Assembly: GCA_017506865.1 (NCBI GenBank)
Contig: JAFCMP010000357.1
Location: forward strand, 563,001-627,000
Reading direction: 5' to 3'
DNA: 64,000 nucleotides
Source of the DNA: Tribonema minus
Lineage: Eukaryota > Sar > Xanthophyceae > Tribonematales > Tribonemataceae
Shown here: positions 23,101 to 36,826 of the stretch, in pieces
Layout of the letters: every line of letters begins with the position of its first letter
Position numbering within the stretch: the first letter of the stretch is position 1
Notes under the pieces: generated by a model
Seen by the model: only the letters and a program-made list of their open reading frames with translations
What the model was told of the DNA's origin: nothing
Database searches by the model: none
Translations under genes and position numbers: made by a program

Positions 23101-26076
23101 GAACCGCGGTTTGGAGGGGAAGGCGTTTGAGCAGGTGAGGGGGGCTGGAATGGGAGGGGGGGGGGGGGGGGGATGGGTGTTGTTGTTGGGAATGTGCGGG
23201 AGGGCGGACGTGCGTCCATGTGTGGGTGTGTGTGTACTGAGTGGTGCTACGTCGTGAGAGGTGATCCGCTGTACGTCGGACTTGTGGATGCATGGTCATA
23301 AGAGAGTCAGCACCCGAAGCACGCTGTGGTCATTTTGCTGGCATATGAACCGCTGTCATAGTGTGCATGCGGGTTTGTGCACAGGGACTCTCATGCTTGA
23401 CCATGGTGCCGATATGACTGCAGTGCCCTGCAGACGCATGCATATACTGCTCAGCGAGGGGGGGTAGCACTCATATCACACCTTTCAAGTGTGTGTGATA
23501 ATCAGCTGATTCGTCCTCTGATTTGCTCTACTCCGTTGTTGCTGCTCACTTGCTGTGTGGCAGTGGGCAGGATGCACTGTCTTATCAGAGCTGGGTTTCT
23601 GGTTGCAACAAGAGCATATTTGTTGACCAATAAGTAGATGATTGCACTGTGAACCACACACATCTGTGGACTCCGGGTTCGCTTTGTGGCGGCAAAAGCA
23701 GCATACTTGTATGATAGATGGTAATCTTTATTGTGAGCAGTATGCGAGCCTTCTGCTGTGTTGCAATGCCTCTCACTGATCCGTGTCCTTGACGCTTGTC
23801 ACTACTCTTGACAGGAGAAAGCAGTGCAGCGGCTGGGTCTTAAAGAGGCTGCCTTGGAGCAGCAGGTACACAGTGCATGTCCAAGTCGATGCCACCCGAC
23901 TTCATGAATGTGGACTTGAAACTAGCGCATGAGTGTAGCTGTTTGGCAAGGCGTCAATTCCGACTCCCCCCAAGAGCAAGTGTGTATGTACTTGACTTAA
24001 GGCTCCGAGAAACATGCTTTGAAGTAGGCCCCTCAGATGTGTCTGTTGACGACGATCTGCTGGATGAGTGCGCATGCCATTACTCGAAGGACTGCCAAAA
24101 CCGGCAGTTGGCATTTGGTGGTCCACCATAATGAAGCGATGCTCAACGACATGACAGTATTGGTATGTACAGCTATTTGCTTAGTGATGCTACCAGTCGT
24201 TGCGTCGCCTGTTCAATTAATGCTGAGCTGATGTTTACAGACAAGAATCGACAAATGAGAAAAGGCTACCCGCCTACGTCGTCAGCCAATGCGTTTCGCA
24301 TCATGTGACAGTATAAATGTCACGTTATGCCAGGCACAGCATCACATGCAGTGACATATGCCTGGTGCACATGTTCACATCACAGGTTCGAGATCTACGT
24401 GAGCTGGTGGCAAAGAGTGCCGCGCTGCAGGAGGGAGCCGAGGGGGGTCGTGGCCAGCTGGCAGCAGCGCTCGACGCATACCGTAATAATGTTGTGGCGC
24501 TACAAGAGAAGCTGGAGGCGTCGGTGGCAGAGATCAACCGCGGCAATGCAATCATTCAGGTACGTGCACATGGCCAACAAGCCGGCAATGTATGTATTCA
24601 ATTGGTCGTTTATAAATAAGTGCATGTTGGGTTCTCATACCTATGCCACTGACATCAGCTTTTCAAGGTAGGAAGTACGAACTTCACTGGGCGTAAAGGT
24701 GTCGCAGTTGCCAAGGCGCTGGCTTGGCCGTACAGTACATATGACGCAGTGCAGCACCATGTTCGTGATCAGGTTAGCATCTGCGCCCATTCACTTGTTG
24801 TTGCCTATGACCGCACTTGTCCGCAAGCCGCCCAAACTTCAAGTGTGCAGTTGGCCAACCGCCACACGCCCCCGCCTCGCACGCAGCGCATTCAATCTGA
24901 GCACAAGGCGCTGCGCAGCAAGGTGCGCCTCAAGACGGACGTCATCAGGCAGCAGGAGCGCATCCTGGCCGACCAGCGCGATGCACTCGCTGCGGCGCGG
25001 GGCGAGACGGCAGCGGCGCAGGCGGACGCACGTGAAGAGGCGGCGCGCTCGCAGCAGGTGTGTGCGCGCTGCATGGCATGTGTGTTCGTTGATGATGGAG
25101 TGGTGGGTGCACGCGGGAGCGAAGTGCTGACATAAGAATAGTGAAGCGGTGCTGCTGGCAATGTGCGCGAGCCACAGTACTGCAGATGAGCACACAGTAC
25201 TGCAGACGAGCACACGGTGTTTGTAGCACATGATGGAGTACTACATACACAGTGCATGTTTGGATGGTGTGCAGCTGCCAGTGACGGGACAGTCTCCAGT
25301 TTGTACTGTTTATGAAAACTGTCATGCAGCTCATAAAATGCCCCCTCCTCCCCCCCCTCCCTTCCCTGGCGCAGCTCAAGCGGGAGCTGGAGGCGGTCGA
25401 GGCGCGAGTTGCGGAAGGTGCACGACTGCTGGAATCAAACCAGCAAGTCATCACATGGCTCAACAAGGAGCTCAACGACGCGCACCTCGGTATGGGCGGC
25501 AGCAGCGCTCCGCCACCCCCCTTCTCTGTCCCCCCCATGTTCCCAGCTAGTGCTGCGCCTCCTACAATGGCAGGCGCCGGCAATGGTGGTTATACATTTG
25601 GTGCTGGCAGTGTCAGCGGCGGGCACGCGGAACAGGCAGCAATCACCGAGGTGCCGCCATCGCCGCCGCGCCGGCACACATACTTCACTGGCGACGCAGG
25701 CGGTGACGGTGCTGGCAGACCGTATGGGCTGAGCGCGTATGCGACACCGGGTGCGACCACAAGCAGGGATGGCGGCAATGGCATAGGCATGTACACCCAA
25801 GACACGTACACAACGCCGGGAGCGGTGGCCACAGGCGCTTCAGAGAATGCGCCGGTTTCCGATAACGTCGCAGCTGGCGAGCGCTACATAACTGCAAACT
25901 TGAAGCGGGAGCTGGGGGCCAAGGGGGGCAGGGGGCTGTGGCTGGAGGGGGATCCTGGCCTTGCGGCGCTGCTGGGGGGGCGACGGGGGGGCAAGGGGGT
26001 AGCTGTGGTGACGCCTGAGGGGGCGGAAGTAGACAAGAAGAGGTCTGTAGCGAGGGCGTCAGTGAAGGCGTACTGA
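20117..26076 (+). CDS. SAS6: Centriolar cartwheel protein SAS-6
   Basis: Nine exons: 20117-20200, 20991-21152, 21608-22004, 22366-22471, 22816-23134, 23815-23865, 24386-24559, 24887-25057, 25375-26076. All phases close, giving 721 residues. SAS-6 forms the nine-fold hub of the basal-body cartwheel. The globular N-terminal head contains VELTDELDPFFLYTLQ, GEDDYHQLKHDQRLRVDFAAFP and METNHFKELTHLSLRFRSGND. Phe174 in NHFKEL is probably the head-head contact residue known from this family. A Ser/Ala-rich insertion of about 50 residues (roughly 112-165, with a CAG run) interrupts the head domain. A long Ala/Glu/Arg coiled coil follows, with the typical SEHKALRSKVRLK and ESNQQVITWLNKELND blocks, then a disordered Gly/Ser/Pro tail ending VARASVKAY. 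The gene supports a flagellated or centriole-bearing ancestry. Confidence 0.93.
25174..25213 (+). repeat. Two tandem 20-bp units in SAS-6 intron 8
   Basis: ACAGTACTGCAGATGAGCAC at 25174-25193 is followed directly by a copy with one difference (T to C) at 25194-25213. Confidence 0.85.
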
Positions 26077-26971
26077 TCTGACGAGTGTCGTGCAGCAGGC
26101 GGTGTTGAGCTTGGCACGCTGTAGTGGTTGATTGGTGGTGTGTTTGTGTGCGGTGGTGTCTGCAGCAATGAAGTCAGCGCGGTGTCACGAGTATGTAAAT
26201 GAACAACAGCTGCGTGATTGCTGTGTCGACCAACAGACTCTGAGCGCGCGGCATGCTCAGTTCCGGTTTGCTTTGCTGTTGCTACATAGGATGCCAATGC
26301 ATGTAGCACGGCACGGCACGCATGGCAACTGCACTCAGCAAGCTATGATGAGCAATTTTGACGTTGTACCACGTGGGCACGCCCACACCATGAGTGGCTG
26401 ACGAATGTGATTGCTTGAGTGCTAACCTTTGACATCATATGCGTTTACCAAGCAGTACGATACTACAATACTGTACTGCGTGGCGTCATATCGATCAGCC
26501 TTTAATGTTGGATCTGACTGACATGGTATTGTTGGAAGTGTTTTGGCTTGACTAAAACATGTTTTTGGGAACGACATGTGGCAAATTCAGCCTAGTAAGG
26601 ATGAAGGCGATGGAGGGCATGAAGACGAGACACCCCTCACCACTCCCTATCATTGTTTTTGCGTTGACAAAGGGTTGGTGAAGAGGGGTACATGGCGAGA
26701 GAGGGAGAGGGGGGGGGGTCATTGGGGAACTGGCGGGCCAAACATTGCCCCAAGGTCGGATGCACATTGAGGGGTTGGGAGCAGACCTTCCCCCCCCGAG
26801 AATGGCGTTACATCTTTCATGTCATCACTTCAACTGCAACGTCACTACGTAATCACTTCAACTGCATGAAATGATGATACCTACCCATGAGGTGAACAGT
26901 CATACCTACCTTGTAACACTTTTTATTTTGACAAGGTTGTTCACTTTTTCGCAGCAAGCGGCAAGGCAACG
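26077..26971. other. Intergenic stretch between SAS-6 and the RRM gene
   Basis: No coding signal was recognised. A TGTAA pentamer, the usual green-algal polyadenylation signal, occurs at about 26191, roughly 115 bases after the SAS-6 stop. The part nearest 26972 should be the promoter and 5' UTR of the RRM gene. Confidence 0.4.
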
Positions 26972-29900
26972 ATGGCGGACGAGCAGCCGGTGTACGACGT
27001 TGTTGATGAGCAGGCCGAGATCGCTGACCCCAGTGGTGGCGGTGGTTTTGCTGGCGATGCCGCCGCTGAGGACGCACCGGACGACGCAGCTGTAGTGGAT
27101 GTGAACGATGGTGAGGAAGTAGAGGGCGAGCCTGCAGCGGAGGGTGCGGAGGAGACAGAGGAGGTGGTTGGCGACGTGGTTGAAGAGACCGCCGACGCCG
27201 ACGCCGCTGCTGACACCCCCCAGCCGATGGATGATGGCGAAGCTGCCAAGGAAGAGACAGCTGAGGGGGAGGGAGGCGCCGACGCTGAGGACGCTGCGGC
27301 CAATGGGGGAGCCAAGAAGGCGGAGAAGAAGGAGGATGACTCCGAGGGCAAGGTACGTAGCCTGTGCAGGTGTGAGTCCGAAGAAGCCAGATTGATATCT
27401 TTGTTTAGCTGCCTTTCTTTGTTCTGCTTGGTGTCGTCAGCTAATCTATCTGCTCACCTCTTTGTCAAAAAATAGCAGGTGTTTGTCGGTGGAATCGGCT
27501 GGTCGACCACAGACGCCGTGTTGAAGGTGTACTTTGAGAAGTTCGGCGTGGTCGAGGAAATCGCTCTCATGAAGGACAAGCTCACCGGTCACCCTCGTGG
27601 GTTCGCCTTCATCAAGTTCAAGGATCCCGCAGGTGCGTCGCCATTGACTATTGTCTAGCCATCGGTGCCACGTCTTTAGGGCTGCTGTTGGCAGCGGTGC
27701 AGGGGTGGGTCATTGCGCTGTGTCGGTTATTTCCTGCCGCATCTGAGTGCTTGAGGCATAAACCTTTCGTGCACTTCGCGCTGACTCGCTCTTTGCCTTG
27801 AACATGTGATCGGCCATCGTGCACATCAGGCACGCCAGCATCGTAAAGCAGGTTCAAGCTAGTGCGCCTGTCAAAGCTGTCTCGGAGCATCGAACAGTGT
27901 GACTTTAGTCGAAGATTTTGTCTATCGTGTATTGAGCAACAGAGGCTGGTGGCCGACCGCAGTCACCTTATCGTCATTGCGCATCACACATTCCTTGTCG
28001 TACGTACAGAGCGGTTGTTGGCTTGAGCCGCCTGCTGAACGTGCACATACTCAGGACATGACAGGTTGCCCATTTCAGCTGCTTTCTGCGGTGCTTCACC
28101 AGCCTTCTCATGGATGGCTTGCTTGTGAAATGGTAGTGCTGAGAGCATTGCGTTCAATGCAGAGCCCTGCACCTCTGAGTTGGCTGTACAACAGTCAAAT
28201 CTGATTTGCTGTTGGTGGATCAAGTTGTCCAGCTCACTAGCTGCTGGAAATCGTTCACAGAAGCAAACAGGCAACGCTTCTTTTTCTGCTCTGTGCATTG
28301 CTGACGCTGACTCTCATCGCCTGCCGACGTTCCCCTTGTGTGCCTGTGCAGTCACTGAAACGGTGGTCACCCAGCAGCACATAATTGATGGCAGGAATGT
28401 GGACGTGAAGAAGGCTGTGCCGCGTAGCCAGAAGGAGAGGTGAGCCTGTTGCAGCACAGCTCAGCGATGCACGGGACGTTCTTAGGGTTAGGGTTAGGTT
28501 CTCTGCCCTGTCCCCATGCACTCTGGTGCTTCAGCCTGTATCAACGTGTCACCATAGTGTCCTTGTGGTGTGCTGGTGGTGTTGACTGGCTGCCTTGCAG
28601 TTGCGGGCATATGCCAGTGGCTGAGTTCGTTGCTTCCTCTCTGACATGCATCTTTCCACCATGCGGCATCAGATTCTTTGTCATCCAGTATGTAGCTTGT
28701 TTGTTTGCGTGTACATGCTGCGGTGCTGTACTGCAATGTACTGCAATCTTAGTGTGCGCTGGTTTGGTGATCCTTTGCCTTGCTGAGCAGGAGAGATGCC
28801 CCTAAGGCCCCTACCAGCCTGAAGATCTTTGTCGGTGGCCTGGACCAGGTAAGCTTTCTGTCACAACACAATATTGAATCGAAGCGTGTCATGGCAGGTG
28901 GCGCTCTAGTATCCTTGCTCTTTCACTCCTGTTGTCCTGAAGGCTTGGGTTGCCTTTGTTTGTATTCTTTCTTGCTGAGAGTGTATGTAACGACAAGATA
29001 ATGTGACCCGAGGCTGACATGATTGTCATTGTCAGGCATTCACGTCTGCTTATCGTCTGTGTCAGCATCAGTATCCGTGCTAGTGCTTGTGTGGTATATA
29101 CTCGCCCCGTGTGCATTTGTGCTATATATTGCTCTGAGTGACTCGCTCACATGTTGACATGTCCATTGCTCTCTTCTGCTGATCATCTTCATCAGGCCGT
29201 GAACGATGAAGACTTCCGCAAGCACTTTGAGAAGTATGGCAAGGTCTCTGACTGTGTCATCATGTACGACAAGATCACCAAGCGCAGCCGTGGATTTGGG
29301 TTTGTCACTTTTGAGGCTGAGGCGGACATCAAGGTGCGTCATGTCGTGTCATGCCTTGCAAGCATGTGGAGATTTTTATGTACATGCAATTACGGTTTGA
29401 GTGGGATAAAATTATGTACCTCAGATAACCGCAAAGCAGGTTTTCCATATGTACCGTTCCTGACTATATTTATGATCAAACCTCGGACCTACACATAGGC
29501 AATGAGATTTCATTCACCTCTTCAAACCTTCCGGTGGGTCTGCCACACATAATCGCAGTGATTTTCAATGGTTTCGGCGATTGCAGGCTCTCAGGGAGCA
29601 GAGCAGGGCACTTGTGACATCACTTCGTGGCAGCACATACTTCAACAATCACTTCGCTCGTGGCAATCTATGATCAGTTTGGCTGTGGTTCATTGTTTGT
29701 CGCTAGCACGGTACTTGCATCCCGGCAAGTGCATCCCTTTCCTTGTTTGAGGCGAGTGCGAAGGTTGTGCACTGGCACTTATGCTGCTGTGAACACTTGA
29801 GCAGCTTGAAGTCAATGTGTGCGATCACACGGGGTGGTGCTCTGACGCAATTCAGAATAGGTCATGAACGAATACACTTTGCAGATGTGCACCAGTGCAA

Positions 29901-32900
29901 TTAGAGACGCGTGGTGCCAGGATACCATCCTTAGTGCAGCCACCAGCTGCGTAGGCGTCCTTCTTCCACATCAACACAAGGCTTTTTCCATCACGGACAG
30001 AGCCTGTGCGCCGAATAAGGTACAACCGCTGATGTCTCCGCAGCTACTGTAGCTCAGACGCAGGTTTTTTACAAGCCAGCAAAGGTGTTGATGTCAGGAG
30101 TGGTCAATCAGGTGATGCGTTCAGCATTGAACATGGCCCTGGCTTTGTTCCGTTGCAACAAGCCTCGTAAAACTTCTATGGCCATGCCACCTAGTGCCGT
30201 TCGCCGATTACGAGGTCTGTAGCTGCTTATGTTTGCTGTGCAAGAATTTGTGCCATTTCAAGCTAGCTTTATTGCTGAACAGACCTTGGCGAACAGTGCT
30301 GTGTCCAGGAGTGCTTTCAGACTCGCAGTATATCCTGTTGTTTGACTGTAAAAGCCTCTGTGGTTGTAGTACGCAACTTGGGGTGCAACCAAGCTGAGAG
30401 CTCTCAACATGGCACGGACAGTAAGCATAAGCATTCAGTACATACACCGAAGGTCACAGTGATTTGTGGTTGCTAATGGCTACGTTCACTCATGAATACT
30501 GAGGCGCCAGGGTGATGACTGAGTTAAGGTAGCAAGTTGAAGACAGAGGGTGGTGGCACTTCGTGTCAATGCCTTATTGGGGGAGGTTGGGTTGTGCTAC
30601 TGCACCTCGCTTGGGATGGAGTCCTTGCACCATTGAATAGTTGCGGACAGTTGGTGCTGTGCTACCGCATATCACTCGTGTCGAGTGACGACGATGGTCA
30701 GAGCCGCATGCCAGGTTTAAGTGTACTTATCAGCAACACCGTTGACACAATTGAGTCTTGACATACCACCGATTCGCACAGATTTCATTCCACTCAACCT
30801 CTGTCGAGCAAGCATGAAGAGTTGAGTGTTGTGCGATTGCAACAGTGTAGACAGTGGGCTGCGTGACTTTGAGCCTGGCGCACTCTCACCATTGGAAGTT
30901 CTGCAATATCTGTGCTCAAAGACAACAGTGATTTTTGTGTGCTTGCATACCCTTGTAAGTGACCATTGTTGTGGGCAAGTCAGCAAGGCTGAGTTTTTGA
31001 CCATTTTGCTTGCCTTTTTTGTAGCACTGCCAGCAGCATGTACTTGTAGTACTGGTAGCACGTACTTGAAGGCTGTTGATGTCACGTACGTACTGCAAGT
31101 TGTACAAGCCAGTTTCGACTCCCTTGAGACACTGTGAGTGAAGGCTCCAGCACACGATAGATGGCTATGATGTTGCTGTGAATAGTTGCACAGGCATCAG
31201 CCAGATAACAAGCAACACTCTTGTTGCATACAACAAAAGATGCTCAGAGCACTTGGCTTTGGGGACACTGTCTGGCTTTGACAGCGCTGGCTTTTCGTGA
31301 TTGCCCATGCTGCAACAAGCATTGAGCCAGTGTGCAATGTGCAACATTTAAATCTACAATCCTCAGCAGGCACGATATTTACATCGTGAGTTTCCAATAC
31401 CCGGATTGTTGTAGTTGCAGCTGAACGGCACCCGGATCAGTCTGGATGAGTTGTAGGTCTCTAGTGTCCGTGCAGTGTCCGTGCAGTCAGAGCCACTAAG
31501 CAAACTGCGGCATGACTCGTACAAGACTGACATGCTGTCCCTTGCTGTTCACAGACCTTTTGACACCCCCGCTCCCCCCCGCCCCCTCTGACCTCTAGCC
31601 TGAAGCGTATGAGTATATGATATATCCCAGTAGAGGGCTATTGGCATTGCAGTGCTCTGCAGTTATCTAGAGGGCTGTCAGTGCCGTGCTCGGTGCCTCT
31701 ATGGGTATACTCCTTAGGACTTGGTAGAAGCCCCAAGCATTGCCTCGGTCGTGAGCTAGCGGTGCTTCTTCATCGGTGCAGCAGTTGGAGGTGCTGTTCA
31801 GAAGCTGCACCATTCAGAATTTATTCCTACTTCAATTCCGCCCTGGGCACCAGCCTGCTACAGCAGCCAGTTCTTCGGCTGTCACTGTCCAGCGCACTGA
31901 GATTTCCCGTCTCTATCAAAGTCTGATCGGAGCTTATGCCAGCAACTCTGTAAGGGGCAGGACCAGTCAGCAACTGTTCTAGGAAGGGCAGCAGCACCAA
32001 ATGGGTTCCATGTGGCTTGGGCCTTTCAGGTAGAAGTGGCTTGGCCTTCAACTTGTACACAAATCGGCGTCATCGTTCACAACGGGGGTAGCAGAGCGCA
32101 TACGGCACATGTTAGAAAGAGAATGGGAGTAGCAGCAGACTGTAATTATGTAGCAGTAGAATGCGGCATGGCACCGGGCACAAGGAGCACCCACGGGCGC
32201 GTGGATATTGTGGGTGCCACCGGTCGAAGCGCCGAGGAGCCATGCGCAGTGCGCCGCTTCCGTGCGGGGTGTGGTGAGTACCTACGTTGGTGCGCACAAC
32301 AGGAACAGGTCTGGTAAGCGAGCCTCGTTTTCACCCGCACTGGTCACAGTACCGTGCTGCTGAAATCAGCATCAGGCAGCAAGAGCGCCTTTACGCGGAG
32401 TGTTGCGCAGGTGTTTATTCCAGTGGTCTCTGCATCAGGGCAACTTGAAGTGGGATATGCTCTCCAGCAGCAGACTGCAGCCCTATGCACGATTAGGCTG
32501 TGGTCAGCTAGTGGGAGGCATCGCCTCGTGGGCAGCAAGCCAATTACATCATCAGCTACAGGATCATGTCTATGGCATTCGGCAACTCTTCGCCCACAGT
32601 AAGCAGAAGCTTTTATGACCTACAACTTCAACTGTGGATCACACTTCAAGACAGCTTTGGGCGCTGCCAGATTATCACCTTTTCTGCTATTTCATTGCCA
32701 GCTGGGGCGTACATGGGCATTTAAGCAGCCATTTGGGCAGGATCAGCTGGCATGGCCTAAAGCAGCTGTTGCACAAGCAGAAAGCCAAGCAGTCCCAGTC
32801 CAGTCAGTCATGCATTAGTTGTTTTTCCTGTTGTGCTGTATGTGAAGCTTTTCAACTACTGTATCTGTTACAAGCCCTATCAGTGCCACCAAGACGCTTG

Positions 32901-35900
32901 TTCTCGCACGAAACGCCCTTGAATGTCACATTTTTCAAATGTACCATGATGTCATCACATCGCATTGTTTGAACAGCACAGCACAGCCAGGTCTTCAGCA
33001 ACTCTACGATGAACACTGTCACCGATCAACAAAACGCCGTTTTAGGCTAGTATTGAACACCTGCAAGTACCATTCAATACGGCTGCATGGGATATCAGAC
33101 TCTTATGTCACTGGTGTCCTGCTTGCCATCAGCATCGTGATGAGGACGTCAACACATGTCTGTCTCAAGGGGCATTGCTCACCACAGGCACACAAGCCTT
33201 GGCCTTGTTGTACATACGTCCTTTGTTTCTACGCCTTGTGTCAACGACGCCGCTGTAGCAAGGTGCACCTACTTACATTGTCAGTTTCGTACAGTGACGC
33301 AGTGGTGTATGATCATTGTCGTTTGGTGTAGACTGTCTGTCGACATGCGCTGGCCAATGACATGATTCAGCTTCCAAGAAGTGAAAGTCACTGCCACATG
33401 TTGACATCATGATCTTAACCCTGACATCGTTCTTGCATGCTACAGGCTTGCCTCAAGGATTCTCATGTGCTGAAGGACAAGGCTGTGGAGGTGAAGGAGG
33501 CTGCGCCTCGCGAGCAGCGGGAGCAGCAGCAGCGCTCTGGCTACTCTGACCGCGGTAGCAGTGGTTACTCGGGTGGCAGGGGTGAGTCGCTTGACACATT
33601 GCAATGTAGCCTGTCAGGTTGCCATGTGAAGCTCTGTGTTACTGCCTACTACCACTGTCTTCATTTGAGGCCCTGTAATTGCGCACACGAACCAGATCGG
33701 TCACGTTAGCCCCTTTCACAGATTGCTGGAGGTCAGGACGCTGCTTGTTTATCGTGCATACAGCAGTAACGACATGATTGGAGCATGAGGGAAGTGCTTC
33801 CCTCTTGAACGTAAGAGCAGTGGCAGCGTTGCGCATACACATGTTTGTAAAAGACTACGGCATGACTCAACCTGCCAATGGCGGCTTGCGCGAAACATAG
33901 TGCGTCCACTTTCTGTGTGTGCGGCAAAGCTGATCAGAAGACTGTGGTGACAACTCTGGCACAGCATATCATCATGCAAATACATAGCTCACAAACTGGT
34001 ACATGGTTACACATTGAGGCAGATCAACAGCAGCAACTGTTGTGATTACCTAGTCTGCAGAAGTGCACTGGCGTGAGGAAACTGAAGAGCCTTCAAATGT
34101 GACCCTTGAAACAGTACATGGCACTGCAGGTTCTTGAATGCAGCCTTATATCGCTTCAAGCTCAGTCATGCTCTTTTTCAGCACAAAGCGATGGTAACAC
34201 AATGTAGCTGGATCAGCAGTTGCTCACGATCTTTTGTTGTGTCCGCGGCCCGTCCTTTTTGTCGATTTTGTCAAAAAGACGTGTGGCATGGCGACAGGCG
34301 CGGTGGCTCTGGCTATGGCATGGGAGGAAGGGGCGGTGGTGGTGAGTATCACCTGCAGGGTAGAGGGGGGCTATTGATTAGCAACTGGTGATGATTACAA
34401 AAGTAACCAACTCAAAGAACACTTTTTCTTGAAGTATCATACATTGACACCCTTTTTGAAAATTACATATTGCAGTTTACTCGTACATCATGCCCTCTCT
34501 TGTTCAGGCGAGCTAGCTGGCTTTAAACACATTATATTTGTAAAAGCGCAACCAAGTCCAGTGAATTTCGCACTTCAAGTATGGTTGTACAATACCAACA
34601 TCATGTATGTGCAAGGCTGCGTCAAAGTACCTAGGATCTTGAGGTCCAGCAACTGATGGCGTTCTCCGAGCGGCAACTTCAATATGGCACGGTCACACAT
34701 TGTTCTTTGCATATGATCCATTCCCTGCGGCTTATAAGTCTTTGTCTTTTGAATCATTCAACGACGATATTCAACTCTTCGATTTCATCGTGAGTAGTTC
34801 AAGTGCACCACCGCAGCAGCGTTGCCCAGTATAGTATGCCTTGGTACATTTTCGCTAGTGACAATTTTCCAAGCTTGGCTCGTGATCGTGGCAGGTGCTG
34901 CACAGAGCAACAACACAGTTGTCGTGCTAATGAGATAGTATACTCTGAATGCGGGGGGTTCAGCTCCCACAAACTTGAAGCTTCTCCAGCGTTAATCGAA
35001 GTACGTTTGTGCGGCATGGTTGTATGGTCTTGCATGAGTCTTTCTGACACCACTATCTACGTGTGTTTCTCACAGGCTACAGCGGCGGCGGCGGTGGCGG
35101 CTACCAGGGTGGTGGCGGTGGCGGCAAGTGACGCTTTGATGATGCCATGTCATTGGCTTTTATTTTGTTTTGCACAACATACCTGCATATGCCTCATAGC
35201 CGATGAAGTTGCAAAGTCGTTCGTGCATTGTGAGTCAATACTGGCACCTAAAGCCACCCAAGCTTGGTAGCTGCCATTGTGTGTATTGTGTGTTGGCTAC
35301 TCACGGCAAACTCTGAGCACAAATTGGGGGATCCGCTGCAGGTTTATGGTCCAGACACTGCTCTTACCCTCTTTTACCATGTATCATGCGCAGGCTACAG
35401 CGGCGGCGGCGGCTACAGCGGCGGCGGCGGCTACAGCGGGGGCTACGGTGGTGGCTACAGCAGCGGCGGGTTTGGCGGAGGCGGTTATGGCAGCAGGGCA
35501 CCTGCACGTGCCGCACCTGCCGCAGGAGGGTACAGTGGCGGTGGCGCTCGCGGCGGCGCTGGCGGCTACGGCGGTGGTGAGTGTACAGCACATCTTTGAT
35601 GTATGCTGCTGGCTTGTGCTGACTGTAGCACAGGTGTTGGCAAGCGACGAGGGCACTGTTTGACACTGCAGATGCTTGCATTTGCGTTCTTTGCCGTTGA
35701 TGTTCAAATTTGCTTCAGTATTCACATGCGCCAGGAAACCTTGTGGTGAAGTTGTGCTGGTGCATCATGCAGGGGCGCTTGCATATTTCTGGGTAAGTCA
35801 CTAGAGGCGGCACCTAACTGGTGTTCAATATCAGGACCATGGTTTGTGCTTTGCTTGGTTGCATTGCCAGGGCACACGTCGTCAATCAACTCGGTTGTGT

Positions 35901-36826
35901 TTGTCTCCCTTCTCAAAGCAGGCTACGGCCAGGGCGGGTACGGCGGTTCTCAGGGCGGTGGATACGGTGGTGAGTGTGCACGAGACGCAGTCTCTGCAAC
36001 GATATACACTTGCATGTTTCACAAATTGTATCATAACACACACTTGCACGTTTCGAGACTTGAAGTATGGGCCACTGTATGCAAGCTCTTGTGCAACACA
36101 AGTGTACACGGAAACTGTATCTGTTGTGGTGGGCGTATCGTGTGACATGTTATATGCATGAACTGTGGCATCTGTTCCTGTATCAGTGCTCATGGGTGTT
36201 TGCTTAGATGAAAGCTGCCTAGAATCATATGCTGCGCAACTTGCTTGTAAGCAAGGCTCGATCCTCCTTTGTCTTGTCTTGCGCAGTGCTTGCATTGTGG
36301 CCATAATTGTCATGCACGTTGATATCCGGGTCACACACTTTTCCTAATGTGCTCTCTCTGCGCATCGTCTGTAGGGTACGGCGGCGGTTATGGCGCTACC
36401 GGCGGCCAGGGCGGTGGCGAGTGGGCTCCGCAGAGCTGGCAGGGCAGCGGCAGCTGGGGCGGCTGGGGAGGTGCTGCTGGCGGGGTGAGTCCTTACTTCA
36501 AGATGGCATACATGGTTACACTCGCACTGTTTGGTGATTGTTGTAAAAATCCTGCGGTTGTCATTGGGCTTTTCGTTGCTTTCCAGCAAGGCGCAGGTCC
36601 AAAGAAGCATTACCCATCTGTCCTGCAATGAAAACATGAGGCATGGACGTTTTGCATGATTCACAGTTGACTTTTGGTGACTGTTGCTAAACGCTGTCGC
36701 TCTCCTCATGTACTGCAGTACGGCAGCGGGGGCTACTCGCAGGGCGGGTACCCTGCTGGCGGCGGCTACTCTGGCGCTGGCAGGGCTCAGCAGGGCCGTG
36801 CCGACCGCAGCTACAGGCCTTACTAA
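26972..36826 (+). CDS. Two-RRM, Gly-rich RNA-binding protein (Musashi/hnRNP A-B type)
   Basis: Main exon chain: 26972-27352, 27479-27632, 28352-28439, 28791-28848, 29196-29333, 33446-33581, 34279-34341, 35394-35576, 35922-35969, 36375-36484, 36719-36826, giving 488 residues. Residues 1-127 are strongly acidic. RRM1 has RNP2 VFVGGI and RNP1 [11 protein letters not shown]2 has IFVGGL and RGFGFVTF. The tail is [14 protein letters not shown] repeats ending DRSYRPY. Such proteins bind single-stranded RNA and act in mRNA processing, transport or translation; the exact target is unknown. The tail exons mostly start and end in phase 1, so they can be skipped without a frame change. Extra exons at 35076-35131 and 36587-36631 supply alternative stops. 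The 4.1-kb intron 29334-33445 contains nothing I recognise. Confidence 0.9.
28482..28498 (+). repeat. Short interstitial TTAGGG-like array in an RRM-gene intron
   Basis: TTAGGGTTAGGGTTAGG, just under three units. It is too short to mark a telomere and is probably incidental. Confidence 0.6.
35076..35131 (+). CDS. Alternative terminal exon of the RRM gene (candidate)
   Basis: After CTCACAG|, phase-1 reading gives [18 protein letters not shown] and a stop TGA at 35129-35131. It begins with the same GGCTACAGCGGC as the next exon at 35394. If spliced onto the exon ending 34341 it would give a short isoform. A weak internal donor (GGTG|GTGGCG) could instead make it a normal cassette exon. Confidence 0.5.
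36587..36631 (+). CDS. Alternative last exon of the RRM gene (candidate)
   Basis: A TTTCCAG acceptor is followed in phase 0 by [14 protein letters not shown] and TGA at 36629-36631. Spliced from the exon ending at 36484, it would replace the usual GGYSQGG...YRPY ending with a short basic one. Confidence 0.5.
   Translation, partial: QGAGPKKHYPSVLQ

Noticed and set aside
22604..23300. Long overlapping frames opposite the SAS-6 coiled-coil exon
   Set aside because: Shadows of GC-rich Ala/Arg codons. The plus-strand exon 22816-23134 closes in phase with its neighbours.
28482..28498. TTAGGG repeats as a telomere or chromosome end
   Set aside because: Fewer than three units, inside an intron with genes on both sides.
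34297..34341. Alternative acceptor (GACAG) for the RRM gene exon 7
   Set aside because: It keeps phase but gives a non-Gly-rich reading. The acceptor at 34278 gives [19 protein letters not shown], consistent with the tail.
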